Source of the DNA: an uncultured Hyphomicrobiales bacterium | Lineage (GTDB): Bacteria > Pseudomonadota > Alphaproteobacteria > Rhizobiales > Beijerinckiaceae | Length of the DNA stretch: 42,192 bases | Direction: 5' to 3' | Assembly: GCA_903861645.1 (NCBI GenBank) | Contig: CAIOVE010000061.1 | Location: 1 to 42,192, forward strand | Part shown: positions 26,518 to 34,814 of the stretch, one piece after another | Layout: each line of letters starts with the position of its first letter | Position numbering within the stretch: the stretch's first letter is position 1 | Notes under the pieces: generated by a model | Database searches by the model: none | The model's input: the letters and a program-made list of their open reading frames with translations, nothing else | Told to the model about the DNA's origin: nothing | Program-made: the position numbers and the translations under genes

Positions 26518-28098
26518 TCAGCCGCCCGGTCCGGCCGCGGCGCCGAACAGCAGCGACTTGATGGTGACGGGCACCGTATGCGAGGGCATGCGCAGACGGC
26601 CGATGTCGACGAAATCGAAATCGCGCGTCACGACGCCGTCGATCACGAGGACTTCGGGTTCGATGGCGAGATCGCTTTTCATGATGGCGCCCAGCGTCAG
26701 CGCGATGTCGCCTTCCGCGAGCAAATAGAGCGGTTGGCGCCCGGCGATCCGATCGGCGAGGCCGAGCGCGAGCCCTTCCGCCAGCGCGCGCAACCGCGCA
26801 TATTCCGGCGCTCCACGCCATGGAATCGAAACGGCGAACGGCGCGCCGGGGCCCGCTTTATCGAACGCCGCGCGATGCGTGGCGATGGCGCCGGCGACCG
26901 TGTCCGCGTCGATCGCGCTGGACAGGTCGAGCGGCGGGCGCAGCACGGGCAGGTTTCGAACCGGCAGAAGCGCCGCGTGCGAGGAGATGAAAATCGTCTC
27001 GCCGCTCAGTTGCATGGCGTGTTCGGAGGCGCCGAGCACCGTGGCGCGGATGCATTCGCCCGGCGGCAGCAGGTCGAAGCGCAAGCCGCCCGCGTCGATG
27101 CGCTGGCGCAGCGCGCGCCCGAGATCGCGACCGAGATCGCCGAAATCCCGTGTCTCGCGGGCGTACACATATTCGCCGACGCCGCCCGAGATCATGATCC
27201 CGTCGACGTGGTGGGGAATTTCAATGGGCGTGGTCAGATACAGCGCGCGCGTTTCGGCCGACGGCGTCGCCGACAGCGCGTCGATCAGCGCCTCGGCCAT
27301 TTTTTCGGCGACGGACAGACGGAGGCGTGGATCGATGACATCGCCGATCCGCCAGCGCAGGCCCGCGCGCTCGGCGAAGCGTCGGGCGGTGTCGTCCAGT
27401 CTGACGACGTTGTTGTCGCGATCGATGACGAGCACGCGCCCGCCAATCGCCAACGCCGCGGTCGCCGTGACGCGGCCATCGACAACGACGGCCAGTTTCG
27501 TCGTGGCGCCGCCGATGTCGATGACCAGAATCGTCGAGCCGGCGCCGCGCCGGGAAACCTCCACCGCGCCGCAGCCATGGGCGGCGAGCATCGCTTCCAT
27601 GTGATGACCGGCGGCGGCGCAAACGAGATCGCCGATCTCCTCGCCAAGCACATGGGCGACGGTTTGCGCGTTGCTTTTGGTCGCGGCCTCGCCCGTGAGG
27701 ATGACGACGCCCGTCTCGATATCGTCGGCGGTGAGATTGGCGCCGGCGAAGGCGGCGTCGACAAGGGCGCGCAGGCGCGCCTCGTGGATCGCGCCATCGG
27801 GCGTGAAGGGCGTGGGCGCGACCGGCGACAGATGGAGCGATTCGCGTTCGCGCGCGCGGCCGCGCAGGGCGCGATGTTCGCCGGGGCCGCGCATTTTCAC
27901 GCGCGAGAAGGCGACCTGCGCGCTGGATGAGCCGATATCGACGCCGACGGAAATGAAATCGACCGATTCAAGCGACCTTGAACTGGGATCGAGATAAAAA
28001 TCCGCGTCGTGGTCGTGATCGAATTCGCCGTCGCCGTGGTCATGGGCGGCGAGCGCGCCCATCGCGTGGTCGGCGAGGGAATGGGGCGGATTGGCCAT
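26518..28098 (-). CDS. EutA-like ethanolamine ammonia-lyase reactivating factor
   Basis: Protein of 526 residues. After an unusual His/Asp-rich N-terminus (residues 19-33, six His within the first 30 residues) the ASKHA ATPase core begins with SVGVDIGSSSAQVAFSR (50-66), then VVILTGEAATKSNA, HGCGAVEVS, VIDIGGATTKLAVV and GGVGEYVY. The order and wording closely follow EutA of enteric bacteria (467 residues), the chaperone that swaps damaged cobalamin out of ethanolamine ammonia-lyase. No eutB, eutC or cobalamin gene is in the window. Here it sits between two cupins and a carboxylate transporter, so it may serve a different enzyme. An 8-bp palindrome precedes it. Confidence 0.82.
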   Translation of the reverse strand: MANPPHSLADHAMGALAAHDHGDGEFDHDHDADFYLDPSSRSLESVDFISVGVDIGSSSAQVAFSRVKMRGPGEHRALRGRARERESLHLSPVAPTPFTPDGAIHEARLRALVDAAFAGANLTADDIETGVVILTGEAATKSNAQTVAHVLGEEIGDLVCAAAGHHMEAMLAAHGCGAVEVSRRGAGSTILVIDIGGATTKLAVVVDGRVTATAALAIGGRVLVIDRDNNVVRLDDTARRFAERAGLRWRIGDVIDPRLRLSVAEKMAEALIDALSATPSAETRALYLTTPIEIPHHVDGIMISGGVGEYVYARETRDFGDLGRDLGRALRQRIDAGGLRFDLLPPGECIRATVLGASEHAMQLSGETIFISSHAALLPVRNLPVLRPPLDLSSAIDADTVAGAIATHRAAFDKAGPGAPFAVSIPWRGAPEYARLRALAEGLALGLADRIAGRQPLYLLAEGDIALTLGAIMKSDLAIEPEVLVIDGVVTRDFDFVDIGRLRMPSHTVPVTIKSLLFGAAAGPGG

Positions 28099-28118
28099 TC
28101 AGACCCTCGATCGGGGGC

Positions 28119-28144
28119 GCCTTCTCCCGCGCGCGAGAGAAGGC
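28119..28144. repeat. Intercistronic palindrome between the second cupin and the EutA-like gene
   Basis: GCCTTCTC (28119-28126) pairs perfectly with GAGAAGGC (28137-28144) around a 10-base GC loop. It resembles the short REP-like palindromes (CTTCTCCCGC type) common between genes of GC-rich alphaproteobacteria. It may affect mRNA processing or be a mobile repeat. Confidence 0.55.
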
Positions 28145-28159
28145 CTTGCTTGATCGAAC

Positions 28160-28765
28160 TTACTTGCGCGCGCCGCGCAGATATTCGCGCACGATCTCGT
28201 CGGTGAGCACGACATAGGGGTCGAACTCGGGCGCGTCCTCGAGCTGGTCGAGGGTGTTGAGACCCATCTGCTTGAAGATGCGCGCGGTCGAGGAAATCAG
28301 CCGCGCGGGGCGCGCCGGGTCGGCGTTGAAGTGCTGGTGAATGGTGTTCGGCGGAATGTAGATGTAATCGCCGGCTTCCCATTCGAAGCGCTTGGTTTCC
28401 TTCTGCGGAGTCCATTCGAACACGTCGGTGATCTCGACGTCGCAGTCCTGATGGATGTCGTAGCCCTTGCCCTCGACGACATAGACGCATTCCTCGGCCA
28501 GGTGCCGATGCTTTCCCGAGCGCGAGCCCGGCGGAATGATCTGCATGTAGGCGTCGACCGTCTCGATGCGCGTGTTCATCTGTTCGTTCATCAGGTGCTT
28601 CAGCAGTCCCTGACGCGACATTTCCCATGGCATCTCGTGCGGCTTGACGACCTTCTTGCGGCGCGCGTTGCGCGACGGCGCGTCGCGCGCCTCGTCGAGA
28701 AGGCGCTGGTAAAGCCGCTCGTTGTTCTTGCCTTCCAGCCAGGCGCCTGTTTCACCCCACGCCAT
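28160..28765 (-). CDS. Cupin-domain protein (second of a pair)
   Basis: Protein of 201 residues. The ATG at 28765 is chosen because GGAGG lies 8 bases before it; it begins one base after the stop of the first cupin. An N-terminal helical part (about 1-60, with KVVKPHEMPWEMSRQG) precedes a single cupin barrel with metal ligands in SGKHRHLAEE (two His and a Glu) and in PPNTIHQHFNAD (third His). It shares the patterns GKGYDIH, WEAGD and HQHFNA with the neighbouring cupin, so they arose by duplication. Function could be a dioxygenase, isomerase or decarboxylase; no specific family is recognised. Confidence 0.78.
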   Translation of the reverse strand: MAWGETGAWLEGKNNERLYQRLLDEARDAPSRNARRKKVVKPHEMPWEMSRQGLLKHLMNEQMNTRIETVDAYMQIIPPGSRSGKHRHLAEECVYVVEGKGYDIHQDCDVEITDVFEWTPQKETKRFEWEAGDYIYIPPNTIHQHFNADPARPARLISSTARIFKQMGLNTLDQLEDAPEFDPYVVLTDEIVREYLRGARK

Positions 28766-28766
28766 G

Positions 28767-29405
28767 TCAGTAGCCTCCATTGGGATGGTTGAGATCCTGC
28801 TCGTCCTCGCGCGCCATGAAGCCCTCGCTCTCCGGCGTCACGTCGACGGGCCGATCCTTGACCGTCTTCTGGAACAGCATGTTGAGGAACAGGTACATGG
28901 GCTTCGTCTTGATGACGAGCGCGCGCGCCGGCTTGTCGGTCGACGCGTTGAAATGCTGATGCACGCAATTGTTGTGCACGATGGCGATGTCGCCCGCTTC
29001 CCAGTCGTAGCGGATGCCGTCGTGAATTTCGTAGCCCTTGCCGTCGAGAATGTAGAAGGCGGCCTCGTTCACGTGGCCATGCTTCTGGGAGGAGGCGCCG
29101 GGCGCGTATTCCTCGAGGTGCATGTGGAAGGTCTGGGTGATGCCGTCCTTCGGCTCGACATAGTGTCGGCTGAAGCACTGGGGACCGTCGATGAAGGCGA
29201 TGTCCTTGGCCTTGCGCACGCGCGGCACGGAGCGCAGGCGGTCCAGCTCTTCCTTGACGTTATAGGCGCCCTGGATGCCGCGGACGAAAACGCGGTCCTT
29301 CTTGGAGTGATAGAGGCCCGCGATCTTTTCCTCGCGCGTCTGGTTCTCGGAATTGTGCCCGATGCTGCCGGGTCCGCCGCGCTGGACTCTCGCGTCGCCT
29401 TCCAT
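28767..29405 (-). CDS. Cupin-domain protein (first of a pair)
   Basis: Protein of 212 residues, start preceded by GAGGAG. The first 25 residues are polar and probably disordered. The cupin barrel carries metal ligands in QKHGHVNEAAFY (His, His, Glu) and NNCVHQHFNAS (His). Between them lies LDGKGYEIHDG and WEAGDIAIVH, matching the second cupin. The C-terminal tail (PESEGFMAREDEQDL) is acidic. Tight spacing with the second cupin implies coupled translation and perhaps a heteromer. The amidohydrolase gene ends 95 bases upstream. Confidence 0.78.
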   Translation of the reverse strand: MEGDARVQRGGPGSIGHNSENQTREEKIAGLYHSKKDRVFVRGIQGAYNVKEELDRLRSVPRVRKAKDIAFIDGPQCFSRHYVEPKDGITQTFHMHLEEYAPGASSQKHGHVNEAAFYILDGKGYEIHDGIRYDWEAGDIAIVHNNCVHQHFNASTDKPARALVIKTKPMYLFLNMLFQKTVKDRPVDVTPESEGFMAREDEQDLNHPNGGY

Positions 29406-29500
29406 GTTTCGCTCCTCGCTCGGGATGACGCGCCCGTCGAGGGGATGGGCGCGATGTGGGACGGTATTTCCGCCCCGCGCGAAGACGTGTCAAGCCCGCC

Positions 29501-30520
29501 CTATTCGGCGGCGGCGGCGAGCCCGGCTGGATCGCGCAGGCCGAGGATGCGGCGCGCGTTGTCGTGCATGATTTTCCGCTGGTCGGCGGCCGAAAGTCCG
29601 ACCTCCTCCAGCAGGGCGAGGCAGGTCGCCGGATCCCAGCAGGGGTAATCCGTGCCGTACATGACGTGGTCGATGCCATAATACTCGATGGCGAACCGCA
29701 TGCCGGCGCTGTGCGGCGACACCGTGTCCGTGAACATGCGCTTCATGTAGTCGCTGACGGGGCGCGGCAGTTTCGCGGCCTTGGTGTTCTTGTCCATGCG
29801 GCCCGACTGGTAGGGCAAGGCCCCGCCCGTGTGGGACAGGACGACCTTGAGCGTGGGATGCCGCTCCATCAGGCCGGAAAGGATCAGCCGCGAGGCGGCG
29901 ACGCTGACCTCGATCACCCGGCCAAGGCTCAGGTGGAGCGCCCCGTTGTAGCCGTCGAGCAGGGAATTGAAGACCGCGTCGGTCGGGTGCAGGAACATGG
30001 GCAGGCCCAGTTCGGCGACGCGGGCGTAATAGGGTTCGAGCCGCTCCGCGTCGATGCGCGCGTCGGCGCCGACGCTGCCGGGCAGGTTGACGCCCATCAG
30101 GCCGAGACGACCGACCGCGTCCTCCAGCACCTCCAGCGCGACGCGCGTGTCCTGCATGGGAATGGCGGCGCTGCCCCAGAAGCGACCCGGATGCTTGCGC
30201 TGCGCCGCGGCCATTTCCTCGTTCCAGGCGATGGCGAAATCGCGGCCTTCCTCGGCGGGCATGGCCGAGAAAAACACCGAGAAGGGGCCGATGGAGGAGA
30301 CGACCGACACGTGATGCCCGAGCCCGTCCATGTGGGCGAACTGGTCGTCGAGATCGTACCATTCCTTCCAACTGTTGAGCACGTAGTCGCCGCCCGCCTG
30401 CAACTGGCAGGCGTAGCCGCCGCGGTCGTTGACGGCGGCGTTAGGCAGATCAACGCGCTTGCACAGCTTGTCGAAAACCGAGCGGGGCCAATAGTGAAAA
30501 TGGGAATCGATGATATTCAC
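29501..30520 (-). CDS. Amidohydrolase 2 family (ACMSD-like) metal enzyme
   Basis: Protein of 339 residues starting with GTG at 30520, preceded by GGGAGAG; this start gives the family N-terminus (V/M)NIIDSHFHYWP with metal ligands His7 and His9. Further ligands are visible in MFLHPTDAVF, VVLSHTGGALP and MYGTDYPCWDP (Asp). The group includes non-oxidative decarboxylases (ACMSD, gamma-resorcylate decarboxylase) and some hydrolases. The substrate is unknown; the neighbouring aromatic-type genes make a decarboxylase or ring-cleavage-product hydrolase likely (inference). It is in line with the cupin and eutA genes. Confidence 0.82.
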   Translation of the reverse strand: MNIIDSHFHYWPRSVFDKLCKRVDLPNAAVNDRGGYACQLQAGGDYVLNSWKEWYDLDDQFAHMDGLGHHVSVVSSIGPFSVFFSAMPAEEGRDFAIAWNEEMAAAQRKHPGRFWGSAAIPMQDTRVALEVLEDAVGRLGLMGVNLPGSVGADARIDAERLEPYYARVAELGLPMFLHPTDAVFNSLLDGYNGALHLSLGRVIEVSVAASRLILSGLMERHPTLKVVLSHTGGALPYQSGRMDKNTKAAKLPRPVSDYMKRMFTDTVSPHSAGMRFAIEYYGIDHVMYGTDYPCWDPATCLALLEEVGLSAADQRKIMHDNARRILGLRDPAGLAAAAE

Positions 30521-30582
30521 GGCAGGCTCTCCCGACGGTTCTTTCGTCAAGCATAGCACGATTGGCGGCTGGCCGCGAACCC

Positions 30583-31419
30583 TCACGGGCCGGCGCGCAC
30601 GAGGCCGACGTTCAGCTTGCCGCGGAATTCCTCGCGGTAGCCGCGCTCCTTCATCAGGGCGAGGCAGTCCTCCTTCCAGTGGGTCTGGAAACAGTCCTCG
30701 ATCAGCACGGCCTTCGGCCAGAGGGAGGGCGGCGCCGAGCGGAAGAAGGGGCCGAGCGCCTGATCCTCCGAACCCTCGATGTCGATCTTCAGCGCGTCGA
30801 TGCGATCGAGGCCGCGGGCCGCCAGCACGCTGTCGAGCCGGCGCGTCGGGACGGTGATCGTGTCCTCGCCATAGGCGGTGCTCTGGGTGTCGAGGTTGAA
30901 GGCGATCTCGCCGTCGCGGTCGGACAGGGCGATGCGTTCGAGCATGACGTTCCTGAGGCCGTTGGCGCGGATATTGAAATCCAGCATGTCGGCGATGCCG
31001 GCGATCGGCTCGAAGGCCAGCACCTTGCAGTCCGGCAAGCGCGCCGCCACCGCGAAGGTGTAAAAGCCCATGTTGGCGCCCGCGTCGACGAAAACGCCAT
31101 CCTTGGGCAGGTGGCGGAACAGGAATTCCCGCTCACCCTTTTCCGACCCCTCGGGCGTGAACAGCATGTGGCGCGCGCTGGCTTAGTGGGTGGGGTAAAT
31201 CCGCAATGTCAGGCCATGGTAATCATAGTCCACGGGAGCCTCGCGCAACTTCGTCACGGCGAGGCCGCCGTAATTGCGCAGCAGGCCATTGCTCAGCCCC
31301 GTCGAGCGGGCCGTCGCGATGATGGCGCGTTGGGCCGCGGTCGGGGCGTAACGCCCGATCGGCGCGTCGGTGAACGGAATCCGCTTGGCCATTTCAAGAA
31401 GGGTTCGGGATGACCCCAT
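30583..31419 (-). pseudogene. FkbM-family methyltransferase interrupted by an in-frame TAA
   Basis: From the ATG at 31419 (AAGGA upstream) the frame encodes 78 residues ending in DYHGLTLRIYPTH, then TAA at 31185-31183. It continues in the same frame with ASARHMLFTPEGSEKGEREF and the AdoMet motif FVDAGANMGFYTF, DALKIDIEGSED and the rest of an FkbM domain. In intact family members these parts are continuous, and the stop falls where an Asn/Asp is usual before the conserved RHML-like region. An ATG at 31167 would allow a 194-residue product containing the catalytic domain. This is a recent nonsense mutation, an error in the sequence, or a split gene. FkbM enzymes O-methylate sugars or natural products. 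Confidence 0.75.
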
Positions 31420-31626
31420 GACTATATTCCTTGGTCGGTGGCCCACGCGGACCGCTTTTTCGTCCCTATGACACAAACGCGGGCGCGGGGCGATTGCCGC
31501 CATTGGGGCGCGCCAAAATACCTCGCCCGATTTTCCTTGCCCTCGGCGAAAACCCGTTTATTTGTGCGCCCGACGTTCGCGCCGGTCGCGGGTAAGGCCG
31601 CGTCCACTCCGGAGGAAACCCATCCC

Positions 31627-32643
31627 ATGCGTTATATCGACTGTTTCAACCACTATTTCCCTCAGGGTCTGTGGGACAAGATGCTGGCGACCCCCGGCGC
31701 CGCGGCCGACATCGGCGCGCGCATGCGCGGCATTCCCGCCATCTACGATCTCGACCGTCGCAAGCAGGTCTGCGACATGTTCCGCGACAAGTATGACTAC
31801 ACGCAGGTCATCTCGCTGGGCATGCCTCCGCTGGAAGCGCTCGGCTCGCCCGAGCAGGTCGAGGAATTCGCCAAGCTCGGCAACGACGGCATGGCCGAGC
31901 TCTGCGTCAAGGAAAAGGACTACTTCTGCGGCTGGCTCGCCTCGCTGCCGATGAATTCGCCGAACGCGGCCAAGGAACTCGAGCGTGCGTTCAAGAACGG
32001 CGCCTGCGGCGTGCAGTTGCATTCCAACATCAACGGCAAGCCGCTCGACGAGGCGGAATTCCGCCCGGTGTTCGAGGTCGCCGAGAAGCATGACAAGATG
32101 GTGTTCCTGCACCCCTCGCGCGGCGCGTTCGATCTGCCCGACTACAAGACAGAGAAGAAGTCGAAGTACGAGATCTGGTGGACCTTCGGCTGGCCCTACG
32201 AGACCTCGGTCGCGATGGCCCGCCTCGTGTTCGGCGGCGTCATGGACGATCATCCGAACCTGAAGGTTCTGGCTCATCATCTGGGCGCGATGGTTCCCTA
32301 CTTCGAGGGTCGCGTCGGTCCTGGCTGGGATCAGCTCGGCAACCGCACGACCGACGAGGACTACAAGACGCTGCGCGCCAACATGAAGAAGAGCCCCTTG
32401 CAGTACTTCAAGGAGTTCTACGCCGACACCGCCGTGTTCGGCTCGAAGGCCGCGACCGATTGCGGCCTGGCCTTCTACGGTCCCGACCAGTCGCTGTTCG
32501 CCTCGGATTGCCCCTTCGACCCCGAGAAGGGTCCGGGCTACATCCGCGAGACCATCAAGATCATGGAAGGCCTCGATTACAGCAAGGCCGACATGGAAAA
32601 GATCTGCCACGGCAACGCGCAGAAGCTGCTCGGCATCAAGTAG
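31627..32643 (+). CDS. Amidohydrolase 2 family protein with altered metal site
   Basis: Protein of 338 residues, ATG at 31627 with GGAGGAAA upstream. It is related to the amidohydrolase encoded at 29501, but the N-terminal HxH is replaced: MRYIDCFNHYFP has Phe7 where the paralogue has His7, keeping His9. Other ligands remain: MVFLHPSRGAF, VLAHHLGAMVPYFEGR and LFASDCPFDPEKG. Codon choice is strongly restricted (AAG, GAC, CTC, ATC), suggesting high expression. It is divergent from the fkbM-cupin-eutA operon and followed by a hairpin and tctC. Decarboxylases of this superfamily tolerate changes at the first ligand, so it may be active with one metal. Confidence 0.82.
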   Translation: MRYIDCFNHYFPQGLWDKMLATPGAAADIGARMRGIPAIYDLDRRKQVCDMFRDKYDYTQVISLGMPPLEALGSPEQVEEFAKLGNDGMAELCVKEKDYFCGWLASLPMNSPNAAKELERAFKNGACGVQLHSNINGKPLDEAEFRPVFEVAEKHDKMVFLHPSRGAFDLPDYKTEKKSKYEIWWTFGWPYETSVAMARLVFGGVMDDHPNLKVLAHHLGAMVPYFEGRVGPGWDQLGNRTTDEDYKTLRANMKKSPLQYFKEFYADTAVFGSKAATDCGLAFYGPDQSLFASDCPFDPEKGPGYIRETIKIMEGLDYSKADMEKICHGNAQKLLGIK

Positions 32644-32670
32644 GCGGAACTTTTTTCCGACAAACGAACG

Positions 32671-32698
32671 AACGCCCGGCCGGTTTGGCCGGGCGTTT
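32671..32698 (+). terminator. Hairpin terminator after the second amidohydrolase gene
   Basis: AACGCCCGGCC pairs with GGCCGGGCGTT (11 bp) around GGTTT. The T run after it is short (TTT), so termination may be partial and let some transcripts reach tctC. Confidence 0.7.
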
Positions 32699-32796
32699 CG
32701 CGTTCGGGCGCGTGCATTTGACCCGCTTGCGGCTGACGGCCCGATCGCGCATCCTGCCGGCAACGCCTTCCTTCGCGAAGGCGACCCGGAGGAAAC

Positions 32797-33768
32797 ATGC
32801 TTCACAGAATCAGGGCGCTCGCGCTTTCGACTCTTGCCTTTCTCGCCCTGGCCGCGGCGCCGGCGCGCGCGCAAATGGGCGGAACAATCAAGTTCTATAT
32901 CGGCGCCGCGCCGGGCGGCCCGGTCGAGACCTATGCGCGGGTGCTCGCCGACCATATGTCGCGCACGCTGGGCGCCAATATCGTCATCGAGGTGCGCCCC
33001 GGCGCGAATGGCGTCGTCGCCGCCAATGTCGTGCAGGACGCGCCCGCCGACGGGCGCTCGGTGTGGGTCGCCACGCAATCGATGATCGAAATCAACCCGC
33101 TGGTCTATTCCGACCTGCGCTGGAAGATCGACGACTTCATGCCGGTCATCAAGGGCGTCGAGGCGCCGCTCGCGCTGGTGACGAATCCGGAGGTGCCCGC
33201 CAAAACGCTTCCCGAACTCATCGACTGGATCAGGAAGAATCCCGGCAAGCTGTCGATGAGTTCCTACAGCCCCGGCACGCCTGGTCATTTTCTCGGCGTG
33301 CAGATGAACGAGCGTTTCGGCCTCGATCTCGCGCAGGTGCCCTACAAGGGTTCGGCGCCACAAATCACCGACACGCTGGGCGGCTATTCCAAGCTGGGCT
33401 TTTTCCAGACCGCGCCGGTCATTCCGCATTTGCAGGCGGGGGCGCTGCGCGCCATCGCGGTCACGAGCGCGCGGCGCTTCTCGCCCATGCCGGATACGCC
33501 GACTTTCACCGAGCTCGGCTATCCCGATTTTCTCGCGACGGTCTGGTACGGGCTGCTGGTGAAGAAGGGCACGCCCGCCGACGTTGTCGCGAAAATCGCC
33601 GAGGCGGCGAAGGCGGCGCACGCCGACAAGCAGGTTCAGGTCGCGTTCAAGGCCCTTGGCGTCGACGTTGTCGCGGTGACCGAGCCCAATTTCGGCGCCT
33701 CGATCCGTGCCGGCGCCGAGCATTGGGGCCGCCTCGTCAAGGCGACGGGGTTCAAGGCCACCGAATGA
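32797..33768 (+). CDS. Tripartite tricarboxylate transporter receptor TctC (Bug family)
   Basis: Protein of 323 residues with GGAGGAAAC before the ATG. Signal peptide cleaved after APARA (about 25). The mature domain has KFYIGAAPGGPVETYAR, VEVRPGANGVVAANVV, YSPGTPGHFLGVQMNE and VPYKGSAPQITDTLGG, all typical of Bug proteins, which bind carboxylates such as aromatic acids, citrate or nicotinate in the periplasm. The matching permease is the fused TctA-TctB protein encoded on the other strand at 24093. This is the only TctC in the window and so is its likely partner. Confidence 0.88.
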   Translation: MLHRIRALALSTLAFLALAAAPARAQMGGTIKFYIGAAPGGPVETYARVLADHMSRTLGANIVIEVRPGANGVVAANVVQDAPADGRSVWVATQSMIEINPLVYSDLRWKIDDFMPVIKGVEAPLALVTNPEVPAKTLPELIDWIRKNPGKLSMSSYSPGTPGHFLGVQMNERFGLDLAQVPYKGSAPQITDTLGGYSKLGFFQTAPVIPHLQAGALRAIAVTSARRFSPMPDTPTFTELGYPDFLATVWYGLLVKKGTPADVVAKIAEAAKAAHADKQVQVAFKALGVDVVAVTEPNFGASIRAGAEHWGRLVKATGFKATE

Positions 33769-33781
33769 CGCGCGAGCGCCC

Positions 33782-34810
33782 TCAACGCTTCGGCGTGTAG
33801 GGCCCCAACTCCTTCGCGGCCTCGGCGGCGACGGTGAGATCGAGCACCTGTTCGACCTCGACCTTGTCGGTGACGTCGCCGGTCTGCTTGAAGAAGGCGA
33901 GATCCTTTTTCAGGCTGTCGACGTTCAGCGTTCCATCCGGGTTGACGCCGTGCATGGTCATGGCGCGCAGCACGCCGGGATTCTTGATGACGGTGTGTTT
34001 GGCGAGGATGGCGATAAGCTCCTCGCCGCCGGGACCGGTCAGCTTGCCACCCACAAGCGCGTCGTTGAAGTCGCGCGCCGCGCGCAGATAGGCCTTCATG
34101 AAGCGCGCCGCGACGGGTTTGCGCTTGTCGAGGAAATCGCTCGAATACATGATCGTCGCGGTCTGCGCGTTTGGATAGAAGGCGTCGTTGCCGGTCAGCA
34201 CGACCGCCGCGCCGAGCGCCACGATGTTGGTGGTCGTCGGCTCGGTCGTGATCGACCCGTCGATGGCGCCATTTTGCAGGGCGGGCGCGTGCTGGGGAAA
34301 GCCCAGATAGACCTTTTCGACGTCGTCGTAGGTCAGCCCGACGCTTTTCATCGCCTCGTTCAGCACGGAGGCGTCGCTGCCGCCCGCGCCGGTGATGGCG
34401 ACCTTGCGCCCCTTCATGTCGGCCAATGTCTTGACCGCGCCGCTGTCGATCAGCGCCTTGCGCACGAGAAACGACTGGAACGGCGCGCCCTTCACATTCG
34501 TCGCCTTGTCGGCGACGAGCTTGATGCGGATGCCGCGGCCAACCGCGTTGTAAAGCCCCGCCGAGGCCGCGCCGCCGCCGACATCGAGCTGGCCCGCGCC
34601 CATGGGCGCCACCATTTTCGCGCCGGTGTCGAATTCGACGAAGTCCGCGTCGATGCCTTCCTTCGCGAAATAGCCCTTGTCCTGGGCGATGAACAACGTG
34701 CCGTCGCTCACCGCGTTGACGATGCCAACGGTCACCTTGTCGTTGGCTTGGGCGACGCCCGTCGTCGCGACGAACGACAGGGCGAGGACGATTCTGGCGG
34801 CGGCCCGCAT
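33782..34810 (-). CDS. ABC transporter substrate-binding protein, NitT/TauT (SsuA) type
   Basis: Protein of 342 residues with a signal peptide (MRAAARIVLALSFVATTGVAQA). The mature part shows VTVGIVNAVSDGTLFIAQDKGYFAKEGID, ITGAGGSDASVL and DGSITTEPTTT, the SsuA/TauA/THI5-like pattern. Such receptors bind sulfonates, nitrate, aromatic acids or pyrimidines. The start codon lies 5 bases after the stop of the aldolase gene, so the two are co-transcribed, which ties its ligand to that enzyme (inference). No permease or ATPase gene accompanies it. Confidence 0.85.
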   Translation of the reverse strand: MRAAARIVLALSFVATTGVAQANDKVTVGIVNAVSDGTLFIAQDKGYFAKEGIDADFVEFDTGAKMVAPMGAGQLDVGGGAASAGLYNAVGRGIRIKLVADKATNVKGAPFQSFLVRKALIDSGAVKTLADMKGRKVAITGAGGSDASVLNEAMKSVGLTYDDVEKVYLGFPQHAPALQNGAIDGSITTEPTTTNIVALGAAVVLTGNDAFYPNAQTATIMYSSDFLDKRKPVAARFMKAYLRAARDFNDALVGGKLTGPGGEELIAILAKHTVIKNPGVLRAMTMHGVNPDGTLNVDSLKKDLAFFKQTGDVTDKVEVEQVLDLTVAAEAAKELGPYTPKR

Positions 34811-34814
34811 GGGA

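Noticed and set aside
26518-30520. Ethanolamine utilisation locus
   Set aside because: Only a EutA-like gene is present; no ammonia-lyase, aldehyde dehydrogenase or microcompartment gene accompanies it.
31558-33723. Minus-strand frame of 721 codons
   Set aside because: Antisense to the second amidohydrolase and tctC genes, with no recognisable domain.
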